A DNA stretch of 64,000 nucleotides from NCBI GenBank assembly GCA_041746735.1, contig JBGTGP010000017.1, forward strand, positions 1 to 64,000, read 5' to 3'. Every line of letters begins with the position of its first letter. The stretch's first letter is position 1. The position numbers and the translations under genes were made by a program. The notes beneath the pieces were generated by a model. The model saw only the letters and a list, made by a program, of their open reading frames with translations. It was not told the origin of the DNA and searched no databases. This stretch comes from Opimibacter sp041746735 (GTDB taxonomy: Bacteria > Bacteroidota > Bacteroidia > Chitinophagales > Saprospiraceae). Positions 44,250 through 52,025 of the stretch are shown here, piece after piece.

Positions 44250-44275
44250 AAAAAGAGGGAACTTTTGTTCCCTCT
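44250..44275 (-). terminator. Terminator-like hairpin in the rimP-nusA-infB leader
   Basis: On the minus strand AGAGGGAAC (44275-44267), loop AAAA and GTTCCCTCT (44262-44254) form a perfect 9-bp stem followed by TTTTATTG, ending six bases before the rimP ATG at 44244. No minus-strand gene lies upstream for it to terminate, since mqnC is divergent. Its position fits an attenuator, perhaps responding to NusA, as the operon is self-regulated in other bacteria. It could alternatively sequester the start region. Confidence 0.6.
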
Positions 44276-44391
44276 GTCTGATTTCGCGGTGCAAATATAC
44301 GGTATTATCCGGAAATTAAGCAATATGCTTGATGGGGCTGAAAATCAGCAGGAAAGAATGCCGATCTGACCGTTTTGCATCCATACCGTTT

Positions 44392-44399
44392 TATATTTG
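44392..44399 (+). promoter_or_regulatory. Promoter -7 element of mqnC (TATATTTG)
   Basis: A perfect TAnnTTTG match 12 bases before the ATG at 44411, which supports that start over the in-frame codon at 44375. TTTG at 44374-44377 is closer than the usual -33 spacing. Confidence 0.55.
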
Positions 44400-44410
44400 T
44401 TCCTGAGTCT

Positions 44411-45553
44411 ATGACAGTACAGGCACTATTACAGCAGGCGCTTCGGCAGGAATATCTATCGGTAGAAGAAGGGATGACCCTGTTTACCGAAGCTCCAACC
44501 TCAGCCCTGATGTACGTGGGAAACCACCTCCGGCAGCACATGGTGCCCGGTCAGAAAGTCACCTGGATCATTGACAGAAACTCCAATACTACCAATGTCT
44601 GTGTGGCCAACTGCAAGTTCTGCAATTTTTACCGCCGACCCGGACATGCCGAGTCCTACATCACCACGATGGAGGAATACAGAGAAAAGATCGAAGAGAT
44701 GTTTCAACTGGGAGGAGAGCAGCTCCTCTTGCAGGGCGGACATCATCCGGATCTGGGGCTTTCGTATTACACCGGCCTCTTTCGGCAGCTCAAGAAGGAA
44801 TATCCGCAACTTAAGTTGCATGCGTTAGGTCCTCCTGAGGTCGCCCACATCTGTCAGCTCGAGAAAATGAGCCATGATGCCGTGCTCCAGGAACTTAAGG
44901 CCGCGGGGCTGGACTCGTTGCCCGGAGCCGGTGCCGAAATCCTCAATGACAGGGTCCGGAGGCTGATTTCCAAGGGCAAGTGCGGAGCTCAGGAGTGGTT
45001 GGATATCATGCGGGCGGCTCACCGGACGGGGCTGACTACATCGGCTACGATGATGTTTGGGCATATCGAGACCCTGCAGGAGCGGATGGAGCATTTGGTG
45101 GATATCCGCACAGTTCAGGCAGAGCGGCCAGAAGGGGCAGTGGGTTTTCTGGCCTTTATCCCCTGGCCGTTTATGGATGACGGGACATTGCTAAAAAAAC
45201 TGAAGCGGGCGCGGAATCAATGCACCGCGGATGAATATATCCGGATGGTGGCGATCAGCCGGATCATGCTCCCCAATATCCGGCATATCCAGGCATCGTG
45301 GCTGACCGTGGGCAAGCAGACGGCCCAGATATGTCTCCATGCGGGAGCTGATGATATGGGAAGCATCATGATCGAGGAGAACGTAGTCTCCGCAGCCGGG
45401 GCACCTTTTCGTTTTACGGCTGACGGTATTCAGCAGGCGATACGGGATGCCGGGTACATTCCACAACTGCGGGATCAGCAGTATGCTGAGCGAACTTTGC
45501 CGGACCATATCCGGCAGCAAAAGCTCGATCCTGCCACGATGATCATCGATTGA
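44411..45553 (+). CDS. mqnC: Cyclic dehypoxanthinyl futalosine synthase (radical SAM)
   Basis: A 380-residue radical SAM enzyme of the futalosine route to menaquinone, cyclising dehypoxanthine futalosine. The [4Fe-4S] motif CVANCKFC is at Cys64, Cys68 and Cys71, preceded by NSNTTN. QLLLQGGHHPDLGLSYYTGLF and SLPGAGAEILNDRVR are MqnC-type motifs; MqnE is somewhat similar but lacks QGG-x-HPDL in this form. Its stop overlaps the next ATG by one base (TGATG), implying coupled translation with the nucleoside phosphorylase. Menaquinone would feed electrons to the anaerobic respiration suggested by nosZ. Confidence 0.92.
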   Translation: MTVQALLQQALRQEYLSVEEGMTLFTEAPTSALMYVGNHLRQHMVPGQKVTWIIDRNSNTTNVCVANCKFCNFYRRPGHAESYITTMEEYREKIEEMFQLGGEQLLLQGGHHPDLGLSYYTGLFRQLKKEYPQLKLHALGPPEVAHICQLEKMSHDAVLQELKAAGLDSLPGAGAEILNDRVRRLISKGKCGAQEWLDIMRAAHRTGLTTSATMMFGHIETLQERMEHLVDIRTVQAERPEGAVGFLAFIPWPFMDDGTLLKKLKRARNQCTADEYIRMVAISRIMLPNIRHIQASWLTVGKQTAQICLHAGADDMGSIMIEENVVSAAGAPFRFTADGIQQAIRDAGYIPQLRDQQYAERTLPDHIRQQKLDPATMIID

Positions 45554-46392
45554 TGGAAAAGGACGGGATTGAATTTCAGAACGTCAGGGAGGCCGCTGCG
45601 TTTATACAAAGCAGGATGCCTTTTATACCCAGGGTGGGGATCATTCTCGGCACCGGTTGGGGGCTTTGGATGGAGACGCTGGATATCATGTCAAGTCTGG
45701 ACACAGCCGAAGTGCCGCATATGATGACTCCGGGCGTGGCTTCGCATTCGGGACGCCTGACCTTTGCCATGATTCGCGAAGTACCTGTTGCCATTTTTGC
45801 CGGTCGTGTACATTATTATGAGGGATATGCCATGGATGAAGTGGTCAGGGCGGTTAGGATTTTGCATGCCGTTGGTTGTACGCACCTGGTATTGACCAAT
45901 GCAGCAGGCGGACTTAATGCTGATTACGAAGCGGGTGATATCGTGCTGATCCGGGATCATATCAATCTCATGAATGCGCATCCATTGAGAGGGCCGAATG
46001 AGTCACGGTGGGGCCCCCGGTTTCCGGATATGATGCAGGCATACGACAGGGACTGGATTCAGTATCTTCTGGATAGCGAAAAAGGCAGAGAGAAAAGGTT
46101 GCGCACAGGTGTTTACGCCGGTGTATCAGGTCCCAGTCTGGAAACGCCTGCCGAATACGAATATCTGCACCGCATCGGTGCTGATCTGGTCGGCATGTCG
46201 GCTGTGCCGGAGGTGATTGCCGCCCGGCATCTGGGGATAACGGTACTGGCTGTTTCTGTGGTGTCCAATGTCTGTTATCCACTGGAGCGCATTCGGGAAA
46301 CCACCGTGGAAGATGTGATATCAACGGTAAGCGTCAGTGTGCCACAAGCGGGCGCTATCGTAGAGGAAGGACTAAAATATCTCAGCGTGTAA
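45553..46392 (+). CDS. Purine nucleoside phosphorylase (trimeric type)
   Basis: A 279-residue phosphorylase that cleaves inosine and guanosine with phosphate. The phosphate site is GTGWG (about 31-35) and SHSGRL. GRVHYYEGYAMDEV, LTNAAGGLN (with the conserved Asn and Ala-Ala-Gly), GVYAGVSGPSLETPAEY, VGMSAVPEVIAARHLG and VSNVC are the class II PNP motifs in order. Start 45553 is preferred to a TTG three bases earlier. A link to the adjacent mqnC is plausible because the futalosine pathway releases hypoxanthine, but ordinary purine salvage is the safer reading. Confidence 0.93.
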   Translation: MEKDGIEFQNVREAAAFIQSRMPFIPRVGIILGTGWGLWMETLDIMSSLDTAEVPHMMTPGVASHSGRLTFAMIREVPVAIFAGRVHYYEGYAMDEVVRAVRILHAVGCTHLVLTNAAGGLNADYEAGDIVLIRDHINLMNAHPLRGPNESRWGPRFPDMMQAYDRDWIQYLLDSEKGREKRLRTGVYAGVSGPSLETPAEYEYLHRIGADLVGMSAVPEVIAARHLGITVLAVSVVSNVCYPLERIRETTVEDVISTVSVSVPQAGAIVEEGLKYLSV

Positions 46393-46558
46393 GCTTTACG
46401 TCTGCGAATGCAGCGTCAGTGGAGCGAAACTGAACGGTATAGGTGCCCGGCGTCCAATTAGCCAACGAAATCTCTTTCTCCAATCCTCATATCCGGACAT
46501 CATGATGCTGATCATACCGGATGATACCCTCCATCGAAGTGATGAGGAGACGACCTTG
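46382..46558 (-). pseudogene. Decayed T9SS C-terminal sorting domain
   Basis: Read on the minus strand right after the barrel gene stop and in the same frame: QGRLLITSMEGIIRYDQ, an in-frame TGA, then EISLANWTPGTYTVQFR and ending DAAFADVKLTR, stop. The second half has the diagnostic pattern of type A T9SS domains (sL..W.pGtY.V.f....... KL.R). With the TAG read through, the barrel end KIIYID would continue as a sorting-domain strand. No N-terminal part of a secreted protein remains. The tail overlaps the 3' end of the phosphorylase gene by 11 bases. Probably the relic of a deleted secreted-protein gene. Confidence 0.6.
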
Positions 46559-47263
46559 CTAATCGATATAAATAATCTTCCTCCAGAAACGGAAACCAGC
46601 CCGGACTTCAAGGACAAGATTGGTCAACCGGGTTTCAGGTAATATGATCGGGCGACCATCACTGTATGTATATCCCGTGTTCTGTGGAGGGATAAACATC
46701 TGCTCTCCCAGATCCGGTGAAAAGCCCACTTCAAATGTCGCACTGACGAGCTCACTCAAGGGGAGCTCAATTCCCACATCTATATTGACCCCATAGGTCA
46801 ATTTATTTTGTGCCCCTTCCAGACCGGCAAACAAAGCACCAAACTTTCCTTTGATGTTGTAATCACCACGCAATCCAAATGAATAATGGAAAAACATGTC
46901 ACCTAACTCACGTCGCTGCTTGACGCCGATACTGGCCGATACATTGTGAAATTCCATCGCATACGACCGGCCTTCCTGCGCATTGCCATCAAAATCAATA
47001 AACTGGCGGATATTGACCGCACTCCCTTTGACGTGATAGCCCAGCCGGGCATACATGGCATTGGGGCTGATCTCACTGACGGATTCGATATACATCAGAC
47101 CATGATAACGGAGAAAGGGCTCGCGTTGAAATCCCTGCACTTTTTGATTGCTCAGTGTCGGGCCGGCCATGATGCCAAAGATATACCCCTGCCCTGCCAC
47201 AGTGTTCTGAAACACCAGAAGCACACTGATCACTACACTCCACTTCGTAATACAACGGATCAT
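46559..47263 (-). CDS. Outer-membrane beta-barrel protein, unknown function
   Basis: A 234-residue exported protein with a signal peptide ending TVAGQ. Strands include YIFGIMAGPTLSNQKVQ, NAMYARLGYHVKGSAVNIRQF, MEFHNVSASIGVKQRRE, MFFHYSFGLRGDYNIKG, LTYGVNIDVGIELPL and NLVLEVRAGFRFWRK, a PorT-like barrel of about 8-10 strands. It overlaps the glucosaminidase gene end by 4 nt, so the two are coupled. The final KIIYID may derive from the decayed T9SS domain that follows in frame. Confidence 0.75.
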   Translation of the reverse strand: MIRCITKWSVVISVLLVFQNTVAGQGYIFGIMAGPTLSNQKVQGFQREPFLRYHGLMYIESVSEISPNAMYARLGYHVKGSAVNIRQFIDFDGNAQEGRSYAMEFHNVSASIGVKQRRELGDMFFHYSFGLRGDYNIKGKFGALFAGLEGAQNKLTYGVNIDVGIELPLSELVSATFEVGFSPDLGEQMFIPPQNTGYTYSDGRPIILPETRLTNLVLEVRAGFRFWRKIIYID

Positions 47264-48501
47264 TTGACGGATAACTTTTGACCAATACGGATCGTATCTG
47301 CCGATAAGTTATTCCTTTTTTTGAGTTCATCCACCGTAAGGCCGTATTCACGCGCTATCCTGTACAGCGTTTCTCCTTTGGTGACAATGTGGGCAGCATC
47401 ACCAGCGGGCATACGGACCACCTCCACCGTGGCGACATTTGGACCCCCATTTTGATTGGGCTCAGTCTTAGGTGTGTGCGTAACGTAAACGACATCAGAG
47501 GGCGCAGCCGGGTTGGTATTTTCCCGGGCCGGAAGGGTAGTCGGGACCTCATAAGGGTTGATCGTTTTGGGGGTAGATTTGTTTTTACCTTTCAACGCGA
47601 TTTTCTGCCGGGGCATGGGGACATCATGACGCTGCAGACCATTGCGCTTTAACAACGCCTCCAGCTTGATCCCATATTGTTGTGAAATGCTCACCATATC
47701 ATCACCTACCTTGACAAGGTGATGTTGCTGAGTACCCTGGTATTTTCCACGTTTAGGTTGCAGGTATACTTTGGTGCCGGCGATGAGGTTCTGATCCTTG
47801 GATGATATATCATCATTGTAGCGTACCAACTGAGCTGGCTGCACATCATGTCGGGAGGCCAGGATCATGACGTTATCACCCACAATAGCCGTGGCATATC
47901 GGACATCATTCTGGTATCGGACGATGGTCACTCCGGAGGATGATGGAGGGGATTTGGATACCGTCACACTTTCGTATTCATTGTCAAACCGGTAGAGTTC
48001 GTGTTTTTCAATAATATCGATCAATCGGTTGGCATATTGCGGGTCTGTCGCATAGCCTGCTCGTGACAGGCCACGCGCCCAGCTTTTGTAGTCTGTAGGT
48101 TGCAACTGAAACAGCGAACCATACCGACCTGATTTTGCTGGATCGGTAAGAAAATCAGAGTGGGCGATATAGGATTCCATGACGGAGTTGAAATGCCGGA
48201 AACAGGATTTGATCAACTTGCCATTTTGATAATCGTCATCTTCTTTATGAAAACTTTTTCCACGCCAGTCACCTCCACACTTGATCCCAAAATGATTGTT
48301 GGCCCGGGCTGCTAATTCACTTTTACCACAGTTGGACTCATGAATAGCCTGAGCGAGTTTGATGCTGGCCGGTATGCCCGTACGTAGCATCTCGGCGATA
48401 GCCAAATCCTGAAACTGACGAATATAGTTCGTCTGATCCTGAGCAGATACGCTGATAGAAATGAATAGAATGAGTAGGATGACCAATCCGTTATACTTCA
48501 T
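47260..48501 (-). CDS. Peptidoglycan glucosaminidase (GH73-like) with LysM domains
   Basis: A 413-residue exported enzyme with a signal peptide ending SVSAQ. A glucosaminidase domain (about 25-165) has QAIHESNCGKSELAARANNHFGIKCGGDWRG, with the catalytic Glu in HES, and YATDPQYANRLIDIIEKHELYRFD. Three LysM modules follow at about 205-250 (VGDNVMILASRHDV), 262-308 (HHLVKVGDDMVSISQQYGI) and 370-413 (HIVTKGETLYRIAREYGL). It cleaves N-acetylglucosamine linkages in peptidoglycan during wall remodelling. Confidence 0.92.
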   Translation of the reverse strand: MKYNGLVILLILFISISVSAQDQTNYIRQFQDLAIAEMLRTGIPASIKLAQAIHESNCGKSELAARANNHFGIKCGGDWRGKSFHKEDDDYQNGKLIKSCFRHFNSVMESYIAHSDFLTDPAKSGRYGSLFQLQPTDYKSWARGLSRAGYATDPQYANRLIDIIEKHELYRFDNEYESVTVSKSPPSSSGVTIVRYQNDVRYATAIVGDNVMILASRHDVQPAQLVRYNDDISSKDQNLIAGTKVYLQPKRGKYQGTQQHHLVKVGDDMVSISQQYGIKLEALLKRNGLQRHDVPMPRQKIALKGKNKSTPKTINPYEVPTTLPARENTNPAAPSDVVYVTHTPKTEPNQNGGPNVATVEVVRMPAGDAAHIVTKGETLYRIAREYGLTVDELKKRNNLSADTIRIGQKLSVK

Positions 48502-48784
48502 ATATCACAATGTTGATACCTGAAAACATATAGCAAAATACTTTAATATCAAAAACCGGGCCAAAACAGCTTATGTTAAACGAATGCCTTAATCAGGGCT
48601 ACTGTTTGTTTGTCTGTAGAATAAACATGGCAGAGTCCCAAAGAAAAACGTCCAAATATGTTCCAAACGTGCGTTTTGTTCTCATAGCTTCTGAAAGTTT
48701 TACCATCAGAATGCCCTATCTTTCACTTCTTATAACCCCACTTCAAACCAACCCTTCTCAAAAACCCTTTCAAATGCCAGTCTT

Positions 48785-49384
48785 ATGACGAATGTATTTG
48801 AACTTATTCAGGGTCAGCTTGACGACAACCTGATCCAGCAACTGACAAGCCATATCGGTGCTGCGTCACCGGAGCAAACACAGACTGCCGCATCCGGTGT
48901 GATCTCGACACTTGTGGCCGGACTCAACAGGAATGCCAGTCAACCGGAGGGTGCCAACTCACTCCTGGCGGCGCTGGACCGGGATCATGATGGCAGTATA
49001 CTGAACGATGTGGCCGGATTTCTGATGGGCAATCGCCAGGCCCAAAACCCTAATATGCTTAACGGTGCCGGGATACTCAATCATATCCTGGGAACCAAAC
49101 AGTCTGGAGCTGCGGATATGCTGGGCAAGGCTACGGGCATGGACAGTGGGAAGATCGCTAAGCTTATGATTGCTCTCGCCCCGATGGTATTGGCGGCACT
49201 AGGAAAAGCCCGCAAACAGGAAGGTCTGGGTGCAGAGGGCATTGGCCAGCTCCTCTCCGGCAGTGTCAAATCTCAAACCCATCAACGTCAGGATATGAGC
49301 CTCCTCCATCGGTTTCTGGATGCCGATGGTGATGGCAGTGTCCTCGATGATATTGCAGGTATGGGGATGAAAGTTTTTACGTAA
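48785..49384 (+). CDS. DUF937 family protein
   Basis: A 199-residue protein without signal peptide. The N-terminal NVFELIQGQLDDNLIQQLTSHIGA and GAADMLGKATGMDSGKIAKLMIALAPMVLAALGKARKQEGL are DUF937 features. It contains two calcium-loop-like segments, DRDHDGSILNDVAGF (about 59) and DADGDGSVLDDIAGM (near the C-terminus). DUF937 proteins are of unknown function. A TATCTTTC -7-like element at 48717-48724 would give a 60-nt leader. The 283-bp gap to the divergent LysM gene holds nothing else recognisable. Confidence 0.85.
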   Translation: MTNVFELIQGQLDDNLIQQLTSHIGAASPEQTQTAASGVISTLVAGLNRNASQPEGANSLLAALDRDHDGSILNDVAGFLMGNRQAQNPNMLNGAGILNHILGTKQSGAADMLGKATGMDSGKIAKLMIALAPMVLAALGKARKQEGLGAEGIGQLLSGSVKSQTHQRQDMSLLHRFLDADGDGSVLDDIAGMGMKVFT

Positions 49385-49421
49385 ACGAAAATAATGCATC
49401 TTTCACGCTCAATTTATAGTC

Positions 49422-50465
49422 ATGCGTGAAGAAATGAATCAAAGTATGAAGTGGAGTCACCTGAAGATGAACATCCTGCTGGCCGGGATGATGGCAGCGC
49501 TATTGTTGGTTCAATGCAAGCCCCGTAACACAGCCGGTGAAGGTTTTGAGATCACCGGGGATCCTGCGATAGACGCCTTGACTGAAGCGATTCACGCTAC
49601 ACCGAATGATCCTGAATTGTATCTGCAGCGAAGTCAGATCTATGCAGATCGCGAAGCCTATGATCAGGCCGTGCGGGATCTGGTGCAGGTCATGAAGCTG
49701 GACTCCACTCATCTCCGTGCCCATCACCTGCTGGCAGATGTGTATATGGATTCATATAGATCAGCCTTGGCCTTGCAGACCTTGCAAAGAGCCGTGGTTC
49801 TTTATCCGGATAGTATCCGGACACAGCTCAAACTTTCCGAGTTTGAGCTAATTCTCAAACAATATGATGCTGCTCTCAAGACCCTGGCCGGTATTATGAA
49901 TATCCGGCCTGGAGATCCGGAAGCCCTCTTCATGCTCGGCATGGTCTACCGGGATCAAGGCAAGACCAATCTGGCCATTGGAGCATTTCAATCTGCCGTA
50001 GAACGCAATCCCGATATGAGCGAAGCCTGGGTCATCCTGGGGGATCTTATGGATCGTACCAATAACCCGCTGGCAAGTCAGTATTTTGACAATGCAGTCC
50101 GCGTAGCCCCGGATAATGTAGCCGCCTGGCACGCCAAAGCCTATTATTTGCAAAATAAGGATCAGATCAGTGAAGCACTGGAGATTTACAAACTAATCCA
50201 CACGATCGACGCCCGATATCCGGAAGCCTATCTCAATGCAGCCATCCTCTATCTCTACCAGGACAGTCTCTCTGCCGCTATGAAGGAGTTGGAGATTCTG
50301 CGTCAGATCGATCCCACCAATCCCGCTGCCTGGTTTTATAAAGGAAAAGCACATCATTTGATGGGCGAACCAGCCGAAGCCAAAGCAGCCTATGAGCAAG
50401 CACTGCGACTCAATCCGGGATATGATCAGGCGAAAGACGGCCTGCAGGAACTTCGGGTTAACTGA
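49422..50465 (+). CDS. TPR repeat lipoprotein
   Basis: A 347-residue lipoprotein with a lipobox LLLVQC near residue 30 (in-frame ATGs at 49434 and 49446 are alternative starts). From about 40 to the end it is a run of tetratricopeptide repeats of 34 residues with typical small and aromatic residues, for example DPELYLQRSQIYADREAYDQAVRDLVQVM, AEALFMLGMVYRDQGKTNLAIGAFQSAVERNP-like and AWFYKGKAHHLMGEPAEAKAAYEQALRLNP. It is probably a periplasmic scaffold; partners are unknown. Dodecin follows. Confidence 0.85.
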   Translation: MREEMNQSMKWSHLKMNILLAGMMAALLLVQCKPRNTAGEGFEITGDPAIDALTEAIHATPNDPELYLQRSQIYADREAYDQAVRDLVQVMKLDSTHLRAHHLLADVYMDSYRSALALQTLQRAVVLYPDSIRTQLKLSEFELILKQYDAALKTLAGIMNIRPGDPEALFMLGMVYRDQGKTNLAIGAFQSAVERNPDMSEAWVILGDLMDRTNNPLASQYFDNAVRVAPDNVAAWHAKAYYLQNKDQISEALEIYKLIHTIDARYPEAYLNAAILYLYQDSLSAAMKELEILRQIDPTNPAAWFYKGKAHHLMGEPAEAKAAYEQALRLNPGYDQAKDGLQELRVN

Positions 50466-50515
50466 CAATTCAGTTTAAAAGCGTATATTGACAATTCAAC
50501 AAATACAATTATACC

Positions 50516-50719
50516 ATGGCTGTTATTAAAGTCATTGAAATCATGTCAGATTCCGACAAAAGTTGGGAGGATGCTACTGCGAAGGGCCTTTCGAAAGCAT
50601 CAAAGACCTTAAAAGGGATTAAATCTGCCTTCGTGCAAAGCCAGAGTGTCACGGTAGGCAATACAGGAAAGATCACGGGCTATCGCGTCACACTGAAGGT
50701 GAGTTTCGAAATCAAATAG
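50516..50719 (+). CDS. Dodecin (flavin storage/sequestration protein)
   Basis: A 67-residue protein of the dodecin family, which assembles into a hollow dodecamer binding flavins. KVIEIMSDSDKSWEDATAKGLSKASKTLKGIKSAFV carries the conserved SW motif (Trp17 stacks on flavin), and the C-terminal ITGYRVTLKVSFEI forms the beta hairpin. Full family length. It starts 50 nt after the TPR lipoprotein gene. Confidence 0.93.
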   Translation: MAVIKVIEIMSDSDKSWEDATAKGLSKASKTLKGIKSAFVQSQSVTVGNTGKITGYRVTLKVSFEIK

Positions 50720-50742
50720 AACTGTTATCTATTTCAGGTGGA

Positions 50743-51879
50743 TCACACGTTTACAACCTGATTCAATGCATGCCTGCGGTAGTGGTCCGGATGTGGACCA
50801 TCCAGTGAATGGTATGCACCCATAGCATCTGCAGTCAGGCAACTATGTACCGGCAACCAATAGGACAAATCACCCGGTTGATGGAGTGAGAAGGTTTCAG
50901 ATGTGCATTGCACAATACCATGCTCCTGCGAAAGTGAGATTAAAAATGGAGCGGCATTCCCCAGTCCTGTATGCCAGGATTGTTCCTGCCAGGTGACCAT
51001 ACGCCCATAGCATTTCTGTCCATCTGCGAGTACAATGGCATCTTTTGAGAAATGGACAGCACCACCGTAAATGACCCATTGCCATCTTTCGGGATGAATG
51101 GCGACTACCGGACAAGCCATAGCCACAGCAATAGCATCCGCATCACAAGCTCCGATCTGCTCCTGCATCAGATCATAAAAAACAAAGTTTCCGGGACGCA
51201 ATTCATCCACCTCACCATACTGATCCGCCATGGAAGCCCCGGGTGTATCACCGAGTGAAATTTGAATCCCCGGAAATTCCGGCTGATATTTCTGCTTTAG
51301 TTTTATAAGCTCCTTAAGTGATTGGTTATAGATGTCTTGTACGTCCTGCACGGTTCTACTTTGATACGTATGCCCCGCATGGGCCAGAAAACCGGCGAAA
51401 TGAAGTTGAGGATAGTGTTGCAGACGCTCGAGTATCACATCTAGTTGATCTGTATGATCAGGGTTCAGACCTGTTCGGTGTGTCCCTACATCCACCTTGA
51501 TCCAGATTTGAATATCCTCCGTGAGGCGTCTGCCCAGCTCCTCTATAGCGGGCGCATCTACTACCAGCAGGCTCAATCTGACTTTTGCAGCAAGGGTTTT
51601 GATCTCGTTGATTTCTCTCACATTGACCGGAAAGGCAATCGTAATATCATCCCACCCATCATCTGCAAAATACCGGGCCATACCGACAGACGAAACGGTG
51701 ATCCTGTTGATGCCTTCATCCCTGAACCACCGGCCTATGTGATGTGATTGGTGGGTTTTGAAATGGGGCCGCAACAGTACATTTTGCGAACGGGCTTTTT
51801 CAGCCATGGTATAGATATTCTGTCTGCACCGTTGTGGGTCCAGCAGAAGCGTCGGCACCTGGATGAGTTCCGGATTCAT
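50743..51879 (-). CDS. D-threonine aldolase / DSD1-like PLP enzyme
   Basis: A 378-residue fold-type III PLP enzyme. The Schiff-base lysine is in LLRPHFKTH (Lys41). WIKVDVGTHRTGLNPDH and HAGHTYQ match the alanine racemase-like N-terminal barrel of D-threonine aldolases and D-serine dehydratases. PVHSCLTADA near the C-terminus resembles the His-x-Cys metal site of the family. Choice between D-threonine aldolase and D-serine dehydratase activity is not decided by sequence. It is convergent with dodecin. Confidence 0.88.
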   Translation of the reverse strand: MNPELIQVPTLLLDPQRCRQNIYTMAEKARSQNVLLRPHFKTHQSHHIGRWFRDEGINRITVSSVGMARYFADDGWDDITIAFPVNVREINEIKTLAAKVRLSLLVVDAPAIEELGRRLTEDIQIWIKVDVGTHRTGLNPDHTDQLDVILERLQHYPQLHFAGFLAHAGHTYQSRTVQDVQDIYNQSLKELIKLKQKYQPEFPGIQISLGDTPGASMADQYGEVDELRPGNFVFYDLMQEQIGACDADAIAVAMACPVVAIHPERWQWVIYGGAVHFSKDAIVLADGQKCYGRMVTWQEQSWHTGLGNAAPFLISLSQEHGIVQCTSETFSLHQPGDLSYWLPVHSCLTADAMGAYHSLDGPHPDHYRRHALNQVVNV

Positions 51880-52025
51880 GGGTACAATGTAGGGAAGTAA
51901 ATAGAATGAAGGTTCGATTCATTTTAAAATGACACTTCCCGGGCAAGAGGTCCGTATATGTTGTTGGGATAAGACAGAATTCCCTAACTTCATTTTGTAC
52001 ATTCATCTGATGAAACATCAATCGT

